Positions 54,890 to 64,000 of a stretch of 64,000 nucleotides of DNA are shown piece after piece. The notes under the pieces were generated by a model that worked only from the letters and a program-made list of their open reading frames with translations, was not told where the DNA came from and ran no database searches. Source of the DNA: Euphorbia lathyris. Its lineage: Eukaryota; Streptophyta; Magnoliopsida; Malpighiales; Euphorbiaceae. The DNA lies in NCBI RefSeq assembly GCF_963576675.1, contig NC_088911.1, forward strand, positions 84,721,256 to 84,785,255, written 5' to 3'. The first letter of the stretch is position 1; each line of letters starts with the position of its first letter. The translations under genes and the position numbers were made by a program.

Positions 54890-56100
54890 ACAAAATGAAC
54901 TCTTCACTACCATTTTGAACTATTTCTAAGTTTCATTTGACAAAATTAGCTATAAACTAACGAAAAAACACAACAAAAGATTAAACCCTAAACCAAACTC
55001 GCAAAAACAGAAAAACAATAAGTGAGAACCCCAAAACCAAGTCGAAAAAGCATAAATGCAGTAAATACATACCTTCTTGGTGCTTTTTGTCATTGAAATC
55101 AAAGAGAATAAACTAGAAGAATAAGGAAGAAGAAAAGTGGAGTTAGCAGATGTTGAAAAGCACAAGAAAAATCGAGTTCGCAAATGAAGAGAGGAAGAAG
55201 AAGAAAGTAGAAAAAACGTCTAAGTGTTACATATATATGAAGGAAATTATGGGTAATTCCTAAATGAAAAAGTCTATATAATGAGTTTAAATATGTAAAT
55301 GAGCCTCCAATTTGGCCAAGTTTTGTAATTTTTTCTAGATGGATTGAGCAAAACAATTAATGAAGACATGTCTATGTCTATAGTTCAAAAGTAGATTCAA
55401 GTTTGACCATACTTCACATATGTCGAAAGCGTTTGCTAAGTATTTACGATAACATCCCAATGACAAGATAAATTTCAAAGCGGCATAACAAATCCTTTGT
55501 ATCTTCAGAGTTCGAGAATCCGACACTTAAATTTCCAACTCTAAAATCTCCAAATTTATCAACTTTCTCTATCGACTTAAATGAACATCATTTCGTTATA
55601 GACTCGACTGAACGACCTATCGAAGTTAAAACAAAAAACTTAAAATAAACATATAATACAATATCACACATAAAATAATATCTAAATACAAAATAATATT
55701 AAAACACAAATAAAAACCTAGCTAAATAACTCTCATTAATTAAACTCTTCTAATCTCGAAACAAACAAACCCTCAAATGAGAGTGGTTGAAAGAGAACTA
55801 CCACCATTTTTTGCTTTCCAACCATTAAAATGCCGTAAGGTTGGAAAGGTTCTTACAAATTAGAACTAGTTATTTGTAAAATTTGAAGTATAAAATAAAA
55901 TAATACAATTACCAATGAAATAAAATTTACAGGTTTAGTTTTTTTTTTATTATTTTTAAACAATCTATTGAAAATAAAAAAACAAATGTGAGGAAAATAG
56001 AGAAAGAAAATATAAAAAAGGAGAGGCGAAAAGTAAAGTAAATTGTCAAAATCATTGCATATGGGCAACAATATAAATACCCAGAAAAGCATAGGCTCAT
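54890..56100. other. Intergenic DNA before UBC13
   Basis: No gene or element ends are recognised. It is AT-rich, with A- and T-runs near 55930. Confidence 0.6.
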
Positions 56101-56198
56101 CCTTTTACCCTTTATAATAGTCGTTTCCAGTGAGAGAAAACTCTCTCTCTCTCTCTAAAACCCTTGAAGTAGCGTTCTCTGCAATCGATCTCTAAGAA

Positions 56199-59100
56199 AT
56201 GGCCAACAGTAATCTCCCGCGAAGAATCATTAAGGTTTTTCTGTTGATCTCTCTTTCTCATTCACGATCTCTTTTTCAATTTGTCTGATCGGACAATTTC
56301 CGTTTGGTTTCGGAGAAAAAGAAAGAACGAGGAATCTGAATTCCGTTATGTTGTTTCTTCTATGCTCCCTTTCATCTTTCAGTTCAGTGAAGAAATTTGA
56401 AGATAGTGAACCGCGTGGTTCAATTATTAGGGTTAATTTTCCATACATGTAAATCTAGGTTCTAAATGAAGCCTTGCTTTTTTGTTCTTTTGGCTACCGG
56501 TGACTATCACAATCAGTCGACTTGTTAGTTTCTATTTATTGTTATTGGTCTATTTTTGAAATTTCCTGTCTCTTCTTTCTCCATAGGGTTTCGATTTTGT
56601 GATGTATTCCATAATTTTATGATTAACACTTTCTTTGGATGTGATCTAACAGGAAACCCAACGTCTTCTTAGTGAACCAGGTGAGCTGTTGACTCTTACC
56701 TGTTTTGTGCTTTATTTAGTATTCTGTCTGTTAATTTTTGGTTTATGAACTCTTAACAATTGGATGAAAATGCTTAGAATACCAAATGTAATATTAACTA
56801 ATAATGCAATTTAGTTTTGGGGGATTTTAGTTTGTTAACTTCGTAATTTATGGTTGCAGCGCCAGGAATAAGTGCCTCACCATCAGAGGATAATATGCGG
56901 TATTTTAATGTCATGATTCTTGGCCCAACACAGTCTCCATATGAAGGTAACTTCCACACCAACCTTGGCATGTGAGACAGGAGGAGAGGGCTTTACTTTC
57001 TCTATTTAAATATGGGATAAGGGACCAAAATAGGCCTAAGGTTTTTGGGGAAGTACCAATTTAGGCTCAACGTTCAAAATAGCACCAATTTAGGCTTAAC
57101 GTTTATCGGCTTAACGTTTACAAAATATATCCAATTTAAGCTAAACGTCACAATTAAATTAACCATATTATATTCTTTTTCTATTAACTTTATATGTTAT
57201 CTTTTTATTTAGTTCTATTTTCTTATAATATAATTAATTAGTATTCTTGCCCATTAAAACCTTATATTTGTTTTTTATCAACCATTCCATGACTCCTAAA
57301 TTCCATGGCTCGTGTAATATATGCAAATTAAAAGTAATTGAATATCCACAATATTTCGAACACTAGTTAAAATAATATTGATATATGTCAGTGTTCGAGT
57401 CTTAGGAGCGGCCTCTTGCCAAATAAATTGGCAGGGGAAGGCTTGCCCCAGTACACTCTTGTGGTGGGACCCCTCCCCGGACCCTCGCTCAGCGGGGACG
57501 CGTAGTGCGACCGGGCCGCCCTTTTTTTATATGTCAGTGTTCGAAATATTGTGGATATTCAATTACTTTTAGTTTGCATATACTACATGAGCAATGAAAT
57601 TTAGTAGTCATGGAATCATAGATGAAAAACAAATATAAGATCTTAATGGGAAAGAATACTAATTAATTGTATTATAATAAATAAGAATATAGAACTAAAT
57701 AAAAAGATAACATATAAAGTTAATAGGGATAGAATATAATAAGATTAATTTAATTATGACGTTTAGCTTAAATTGTAAATGTTAAGCCTATATTGGTGTT
57801 ATTTTGTATGTGAGGCCTAAATTGATGCTATATTGTAAATGTTAAGCCTAAATTGATATTATGTTGTAAACGTTAAAGCCTAAATTGGTGCTATTTTGAA
57901 CGTTGAGCCTAAATCGGTACTTTCCCAAAAACCTTAGGCCTATTTTGGTACCTTATCCCTTTAAATATTGATACTCCTAAAGAACTTAGAAGTTGTATCA
58001 GTTTCGGTCAATTTTCCTGTTTCTTAATCTCAGGAATAATGTATCTGAATATCTGTCCGTTAAGTTTGTTGTAAACTTGATCTTCTTAAGTTATATTACA
58101 TGATTATGAGTGTTTTGTCTTTCCACCTCAGTTAAAAGTACATGATGTAAGTATTTGCATTTATGCTTGATCTTTCAGTCCTGAAATACTTGGTTTACGA
58201 TTTCATGAAATGTTATAGTAAATGTGACCTTGTGACTTGAGAGTGATTTTCTACTATTATTTTTATTTGAAGATTTTGCTTGTTTAGATTCACAATTCAT
58301 ATTATGGAAGGAATCTGCTTTTTTCCCCCTCTTCACTGCTTCTGAATGTAATTGGTTCAATGTTGCAATTTTATTTAGGAGGGGTTTTCAAGCTGGAATT
58401 GTTTCTTCCTGAAGAATATCCAATGGCTGCACCGAAGGTGAGTCAATTATGGGAACTCCCTTGATTGGTTTTGGAAACATCAACATTTTTCACATTGTTT
58501 CATCATAAGTGGAGGAGGAATTTCCCTGAATATCAAATTTACACATCCTCTGATATTTGTCGTAGTAATAAATTTTGAAGCCTGGGATGGTCTGCTAAAG
58601 GGATTTTTAACAATAGGAATAATGAGAGCTTAATCATTAATGTCAGATCTTTGTTCGATGAGTGTATCTAACATACAATCTTAAATGTGTTAATAAGTTG
58701 AAAGGAGTAGTTATTTTTCTTATCTAATTGTGCTTGGCTTAGCTGGGTGCCTTTTTAAAATTCTGCAAATAGGCTGTGCACGCTGTGACTGGATATTTTA
58801 GGGCACTCAGATTTGTACTTTTATGACAAGTTTTATGACTTAGGGTCAAATTCAATGCAATGGGAGTTGTGATGTATAGATGGAAAATAGCGTTGGTGAA
58901 GGATGTTACTTTGTTTAACTCAATGGTCTTTTTTTTTTTATTTCCTTTAAAATTAAGCACCATGTCTATGTCATCTTAGATTTTCCAACCATATAGCAAA
59001 TAACGATCAGTTTATGAATTCCTGCCTGTTGGTCTATTTTCTGTGGTTAGAATTCTTTTTTCATATCATTTTCTCACACAGGTTCGATTTTTGACCAAAA

Positions 59101-59915
59101 TTTATCATCCAAATATTGACAAGGTTAGTTCGCCGTGTCCAACTTGCTCTTTCTTTTCTTTTCTTCTTTCCTTTTTTTTAAAGTCTCCAATTTAGTAATT
59201 TTTCTTATGTAGCTTGGACGGATATGTCTTGATATTCTGAAAGACAAATGGAGTCCTGCTCTTCAGATACGAACTGTACTTTTGAGGTATATGAGATATG
59301 AGGACCAAATTGGATTTGCCACTTGTTTTTCGAATTTGTTCAATCATAAGTTTACAGGACGCTAAAATTCAAATCATTTTTTGAGGTTGCAAGCATTCAT
59401 GGGGTAGTATTAAGAACTGGACCCCAAGTTCAGATAATAAATTAGTGGATAAATGTGAATTTTACTTTGTCTTTTGCTGCCACCTGTCTCTTTTTCTCAC
59501 TTTTCTCCCCACTTCTTGGACTCCTTTGACTGATAGGGTGTGGGAAAGAAAAACCAGGGAACAAGTAGAGAGAACCAGTTGTCTAGTTTAGGAGGCATTG
59601 TATATGCTGGTATATTTTAAGTCTTTATATTGTGTATGAGAATGGAGAAGCAAAAAGCTAACATTGTGTCGTGATTTGATAGTATCCAAGCGCTGCTTAG
59701 TGCTCCAAACCCTGATGATCCACTCTCAGAGAATATAGCAAAGCACTGGAAATCAAATGAAGCTGAAGCTGTTGAAACAGGTGTGATAATTTATTTTCTT
59801 GCATTGACATTGCTAGCTTTATCTTAACATTGAGGTTATTCTTAGTTCATTTTCTTGTGGTGCATGGATAATTGCAGCAAAGGAATGGACCCGTTTGTAT
59901 GCAAGTGGTGCATGA
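56199..59915 (+). CDS. UBC13: Ubiquitin-conjugating enzyme E2, UBC13 type
   Basis: It works with an Mms2/UEV1 partner to build Lys63-linked ubiquitin chains in DNA damage tolerance and signalling. There are eight exons: 56199-56234, 56653-56680, 56860-56946, 58379-58437, 59082-59123, 59213-59286, 59683-59780 and 59878-59915. All junctions are GT-AG. The sum is 462 bp, giving 153 residues, the family length. Landmarks are [20 protein letters not shown], the E2 HPN box in KIYHPNIDK, and the active-site Cys89 in [12 protein letters not shown]. The end is [10 protein letters not shown]. No broken frame is seen. The 5' leader contains a CT run (56139-56156) with a TATA-like TTTATAATAG near 56111. 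Intron 3 (56947-58378) carries a Mutator-type MITE with a SINE inside it, enlarging it to 1.4 kb. Confidence 0.98.
57014..57959. mobile_element. Mutator-type foldback MITE in UBC13 intron 3
   Basis: The 9-bp TSD TTTAAATAT is at 57005-57013 and 57960-57968. Ends are GGGATAAGGGACCAAAATAG and its near complement. The two arms (about 57014-57382 and 57545-57959) are complementary over almost their full length, including GCCTAAATTGGTGC-type words, so the element is nearly one long inverted repeat. The centre is occupied by the SINE. The 9-bp TSD with long arms fits the MULE superfamily. Confidence 0.9.
57399..57528 (+). mobile_element. Au-like SINE, 5'-truncated
   Basis: A 130-bp insert is flanked by the 16-bp TSD ATATGTCAGTGTTCGA (57383-57398, 57529-57544). 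It contains GGCCTCTTGCC, CCCCTCCCCGGACCC, TAGTGCGACCGGGC and a final GCCGCCC followed by seven T's. This matches the 3' two-thirds of the plant Au SINE as I recall it. The tRNA-like head is missing. Confidence 0.85.
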
Positions 59916-60141
59916 AGACGTGCTTCAACTCTTTCTCCCATCAAACAAAGTTCGTGTCATATATGCTATTAACTGTTAAATTGGATGGAAAATTGAAGAA
60001 TTGATGTTTGAACAAATTATAATTTTAATATTTTCCGAAGCTTCCAGATACTGCCCTGATAAGAATTGTCTGAAGTTGGAAGCATCTTCCTTGTTGAACT
60101 TGTATGATTAGATAACATACATTTTTCCTCTTTCTCTGTCA

Positions 60142-60182
<41 letters not shown>

Positions 60183-60655
60183 TCATATCTATTTATCTAT
60201 CCATCCATCTGTGGAATATCATATGGTGAAAAAAGAGGGATTTGATTTGGATTTTGCTTCCCTTTGTCAACGACTCTGGACTCGAATTAATTATCTTCAG
60301 TTTAATTATGTCAATTCAATGAAATTAGGTTGAGGAATCACTTGGAACAGTAAGGATAACCATACAATCAGAAATTCAGATAATTTGTGTGTGAAATAAT
60401 TCTTCCCCCTAAAAGGAAAAAGGGTAGGATCTCACCCTATTAGTTCGATTTTGTGAAAAATGATATGAAAAGTAAAAGGTATCGTTATAAATACAAATGA
60501 GGAATTGTGTAAAAAACCAAACAAGGCGTGAATTAATGACATGATGTTAACTATGTAATGCGATTCGTTGTATACAAAGCAAATTCTTAGAATTGTCTCC
60601 ATTAACTATGTTAACAAATTATATAAATATGTTAACAAATATGTATGTAGTAGCT
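59916..60655 (+). other. UBC13 3' UTR and intergenic DNA
   Basis: Non-coding. A TC microsatellite of about 36 bp lies at 60141-60176. No polyadenylation site could be fixed. Confidence 0.6.
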
Positions 60656-61063
60656 ATGGCAGAAAGGGAAGGAGGCATGGTGAAAAAAGGCAAGGAGGGG
60701 CTGAAACTGGCAGTCTCACTGTATGAGGAATTCGGACTTCCAAGTGGACTTTTGCCTCTGGAGGATGTAATAGAAGTGGGTTTTATCCGGAGCAGCGGGT
60801 ACATGTGGATCCTCCAAGAAAGGAAAGTCGAGCATCTGTTCAAAATGATTGGAAAATATGTGAGCTATGACACAGAAGTAACTTGTTACATTGAAAACAA
60901 AAGAATCAAGAAGCTGAAAGGAGTGAAGGGTAAACAGCTCTTTATTTGGACAGCTTGTGGTGAAATCTTTGTGGATGATCCTCCCACCGGAAAAATTCGA
61001 TTCAAAGCCATCGCCGGCCTTACTGTTGCATTTCCCATCGAGGCTTTTGCTCTCGCTCAATGA
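60656..61063 (+). CDS. DUF538 family protein
   Basis: This is a small plant protein of the DUF538 family, of uncertain biochemical function; some members affect trichome development. It is a single exon of 135 residues from the ATG at 60656 (MAEREGGMVKKGKEGLKLAV). Upstream in-frame ATGs at 60608, 60629 and 60641 exist in AT-rich text and are less likely starts. The family core is visible: EEFGLPSGLLPLEDVIEVGF, SSGYMWILQERKVEHLFKMI, YDTEVTCYIENKRIKKLKGV, LFIWTACGEIFVDDPPTGKI and the end LTVAFPIEAFALAQ. No signal peptide is seen. The frame is intact. Confidence 0.93.
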   Translation: MAEREGGMVKKGKEGLKLAVSLYEEFGLPSGLLPLEDVIEVGFIRSSGYMWILQERKVEHLFKMIGKYVSYDTEVTCYIENKRIKKLKGVKGKQLFIWTACGEIFVDDPPTGKIRFKAIAGLTVAFPIEAFALAQ

Positions 61064-62029
61064 TACTAACATTTTTTTCTGCTTCGATCATATTATATCA
61101 AAAACCTTTTTGCATACTTCATTTCTTTTCTGATTTTTTTTGTGCTTCCTCTTACTTCATGTTAATTAACTATTATTGAATCAAAGTACACTTCATATAT
61201 CTATTTTGATATACGAATTTCATATATCTAACCAACTTTAATTAAACTTTTTAGATCTAGAATCATTTAGATATTGTTTCATTAGAAGACAAAAAGTAGT
61301 TGTTTAGAGAGAGAGACTCCAAAAATAGTGATTTGAAAAATAAAAAAAATGTGGTTTCATAACTTTAGTTCTTATATTTTTCCATTTTGAGATCGTCATG
61401 ATTCATTCTGAAGTCATTTACTTTGATAAGGGACTTTTATGTTTATAAATGGCGGAAGCTCAAAATTTTTTATATCTGGTTTTAAAGTTTAAAGGTCATA
61501 GAGAAAAAACAGGTGAAAAGGGCGTGAGGGGGTATCCTAGTGTCATATTGATGTTTTGATAAATTTAAGCCCAATTGCACCTTGAAAGAATTTAGGAGAA
61601 TTTAAGTAAAATGGCATAATGGACAGTTACATTATCTTGGAAAACTATCATGTTTTTTACACATTCCTCTTTTTCTTTTTTTTTTTCTTTTTTTTCTTAA
61701 ATACCGTTTTTTGTGTTTTGAATTTTTTTTTGTACCATTTATTGAATCTTGTGTGTTGCTTGGGTTGTCTTCTTCTTTGACTTGTTTTGTTTTCAGTGTT
61801 ATGTTTTTTGTACCAGGTTTTTTTTTTTTTTGCTTTGTATTGTTTCTTTTTTATCTATTATTCTTTTTTTTTGTTCTTCACAATGGTTAAAGGTGGGAAT
61901 AAATTGGATTTTAGTACTCCTTTTGACAATGAGAAACTTTCTACTTCTTCTCACTCTAATGATTATAAGAGAAGTGTTTAGTTGAAATGGTACATGATTT
62001 AAATTGAAAGACGAAAAACGTTGTGGATG
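61064..62029. other. Intergenic DNA
   Basis: Long T-runs occur at 61670-61740 and 61815-61875. A short plus-strand frame at 61883-61981 (MVKGGNKLDFSTPFD) resembles nothing I recognise. No element ends are seen. Confidence 0.55.
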
Positions 62030-62857
62030 GTGATGACTCCGTGAGAAATATCTTAAAGGGAATGAGATTCTCTCACAATGGACTCCTCCTTACACATCTC
62101 AACACAACATAATGTTGGAAAGGAGGAATCACACCCAATCCATGATGAGCCTTGCAACACTCCCAAAATAATTTTGAAGACATGCCATAGAAACTACGAT
62201 ATGTACCCATACTTAATTTTCATACATGAAGATTTAGGGTTTTATTGCTTATATTAAACGCATAGCATCAGAAGTTCTTTTGATTGAAGAAATCAGAAGG
62301 ATAGGAAGGTTGAGTGGCTTATTCTCCAACATATAGCACATAATGTAGAGCTCTAGTTTAGAGACAGAGTTGGCAGAGCCTTTCTTTGGCAAGATATAGT
62401 TAACCACGATGTAATGGGCAAGACGAGCATTATGATGTAGAGAAGCGGAGATTAGTTCTCCTTGAAGATCCTATGGAGTGAGGTATTTAGGATCGAAGTC
62501 TTTACTCTTATTCTCACCGCCTGATTTTCGCAGTTCGTTTCCAGCAAGATCTAACTCTAGTAGATCTGCCAAGTACATTAGAGTGATGGTGAAGGTCTTG
62601 TTTTGGACGGTGGTTATGAGATGTTCCTCATTTTTAGGGGAAACATGGAGTTCATCATATAACTCAGTCACAAGTTCTGGGTATATGTTGCTCAGAATGT
62701 GGAAGAACGTTTCCCATTTCTGATTAGAAACCCAGATTGAAAAAGGTGGGTTGATGCTAATGCACTCCCAATCAAAGAATTTGGACTTTTGGACGGGAAG
62801 ATTCTTAGCATAGGGATGAAGGTACTATATCATTTCGATTTCAAGTGATTGGGCCAT
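62030..62857 (-). pseudogene. Retrotransposon-associated plant ORF (ORF1/PMD-like), degenerate
   Basis: The minus-strand reading from 62857 has MAQSLEIEM and KSKFFDWECISINPPFSIWV, then an open part (62671-62471) with MTELYDELHVSPKNEEHL and TFTITLMYLADLLELDLAGN. After a stop it continues with NARLAHYIVVNYILPKKGSA and KLELYIMCYMLENKPLNL. The layout resembles the ORF1-type proteins of N and E. It lies downstream, on the same strand, of the copia RNase H at 63200-63578, so it may be that element's third gene. The 340 bp between them show nothing else. Confidence 0.6.
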
Positions 62858-63199
62858 TTAAAGATGAAGATAGAAGGATTTAGAAGATGCACATTGTAAG
62901 GATTTTCTCCTAAAACCCAGATGCCTCTTTATAGGGAGAAGATGAATGTGAAGCGTTTCAGCTACTGGACGTTCTAACGGAGGCCATAATGATCTATATT
63001 CTAGTGTTAGAGTTATGACAGAGGCAATAATGATCTATAGCTAGTCGTTAAACATTAACGTTTTAATTAATTCCCTAATCTTAATTGCACACACTAATGG
63101 CCATATGGCATTCATGCATTTAAACACGTAGCATTTAAGGGATAAAGTAGTTTAATACATATGCATATGTGGCAGTCAATTATTGATAGCTACTGAAGT

Positions 63200-63578
63200 G
63201 GGTTACACATATCAATTGCTTCTCTCAAAATGCTGAAGTGTTCTCGAGTCAGAGGCTTTGTGAAAATATCAACCAATTGAGCTTCAGAGGGTACATAGAT
63301 TAGCTTGATTTCTACTTTGAGAACGTGATCTCTAATGAAGTGATGTCTTATATAGATATGCTTCATCCTGATGTGTTAGATTGGATTCTTCGATAGGCTA
63401 ATAGCGCTTTTGATGTCATACATGACTTTAATAGTTTGAGAGGATCTAAGCAATGCAGCTTCCCGCAGTAATGTACTCATCTTCTGCTATTGAAGATTGC
63501 TTCTTACTGAACCATGAGACCAAACTGCTTCCGAGGAAAGGGCATCCTCTAGAGGTGTTAACCAAGCATATTCAATTC
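63200..63578 (-). pseudogene. Copia RNase H fragment
   Basis: Minus-strand translation in several frames gives SRGCPFLGSSLVSWFSKKQS, EDEYITAGSCIA, VMYDIKSAISLSKNP, RHHFIRDHVLKVEIKLIYVP, SEAQLVDIFTKPLTREHFS and LREAIDMC. This is the RNase H C-terminus of a SIRE-like copia element with a small internal deletion. Its 5' side is cut at 63579 by LTR-like sequence. Confidence 0.82.
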
Positions 63579-64000
63579 TGTTAGGAAAAATATAAATAAA
63601 AATTTGTTTCAACTTCAGTTTTTATTAGAAGGAAAATTCTGAAACTGATTTCGAAGTTAGTTATTTGGAAGTTGGAATCCAAACAATTGCAACACTACGG
63701 AAGCGTTGCATTTTTCGTTTAGTAGTTGGTTATTTAGAAGTTAGAATATGATAATTGCAACCCTTCAAAAGCGTTGTCTTTGTCTATAAATTAATCTCAA
63801 AAGTTGCAACACTCTGGAAGCATTAACTTTTCCTACATAATTTGTTATTAGGTCTCAGAATACCCTGTTAGATTTTCGGTTCGTTTAAAGGTTTAAAGAA
63901 ATTATGTAATTTCATTTGATGTTTTTAGTAATTTCATATTAATAGTAATTTTCAGATTATTTGTATTTTATTCTTGTTTTGTTTATCGTTTTGGACTAAT
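63579..64000 (+). repeat. Probable LTR start, continuing beyond the window
   Basis: TGTTAGGAAAAAT at 63579 abruptly replaces copia coding sequence, which is how an LTR beginning TG would look. It contains three similar hairpin-like units near 63687, 63752 and 63806 (GCAACACTACGGAAGCGTTGC and decayed versions). The partner end lies outside the window. Confidence 0.5.

Noticed and set aside
57399..57528. Independent small RNA gene
   Set aside because: The flanking 16-bp duplication and T-tail show a truncated SINE copy lacking its promoter head.
61749..61985. Phe-rich ORF of 78 residues
   Set aside because: It is a translation of T-runs with no family similarity; a chance frame.

Overview
This window is nuclear DNA of a flowering plant, most likely a eudicot. 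It holds intron-containing genes for conserved plant proteins: a 14-3-3 protein, an Ole e 1-like secreted protein, a UBC13-type ubiquitin-conjugating enzyme and a DUF538 protein. It also holds plant retrotransposon lineages (Athila, Tat, Ty1/copia), plant hAT and Mutator-like MITEs, and a fragment resembling the Au SINE. There is no bacterial operon, CRISPR array or rRNA. I could not name the species.

Layout. Positions 1-1020 are the 3' end of a 14-3-3 gene. At 1021-2101 lie a dead LINE fragment and an inverted-repeat element carrying pieces of an ABCB transporter gene. Positions 2110-47594 are one retrotransposon nest. The outer host, called G here, is an Athila-type Ty3/gypsy element on the minus strand whose 5' LTR is at 46448-47594. 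Four insertion levels can be resolved from target-site duplications (TSDs). Element N (2380-12118, TSD AGTAC) sits in G's integrase. A copia element C (15643-43333, TSD AAGTT) sits in G's gag. A solo copia LTR (43548-45377, TSD ATTCA) lies 214 bp from C in the same gag gene. Inside C are a diverged solo copia LTR D1 (18294-26010, TSD CCTTT) and a second Athila element E (26137-37695). Inside D1 is a young Tat element T (19870-25723, TSD AACAG). Inside E is a hAT MITE (33203-33753).

Positions 47595-64000 are gene-bearing DNA with smaller repeats. They contain an Ole e 1-like gene (48549-49133, minus), copia and Athila remnants with another hAT MITE (50423-53090), an inverted-repeat element carrying CIPK kinase pieces (53155-54179), the complete UBC13 gene in eight exons (56199-59915), a DUF538 gene (60656-61063), and copia remnants running to the window end.

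The elements are complementary but broken. N has gag and an Athila ORF1-type gene but no pol. T has pol with two RNase H domains but almost no gag. G, C and E have gag and pol interrupted by stops and frameshifts. Nothing here looks able to move by itself.

The most unusual signal is in element N. An 11-bp hyphenated palindrome (ACGC-CCC-GCGT or its complement) recurs in pairs 21 bp apart. Many of these pairs are spaced exactly 73 bp from the next. The pairs are convergent in three internal clusters and direct in both LTRs.
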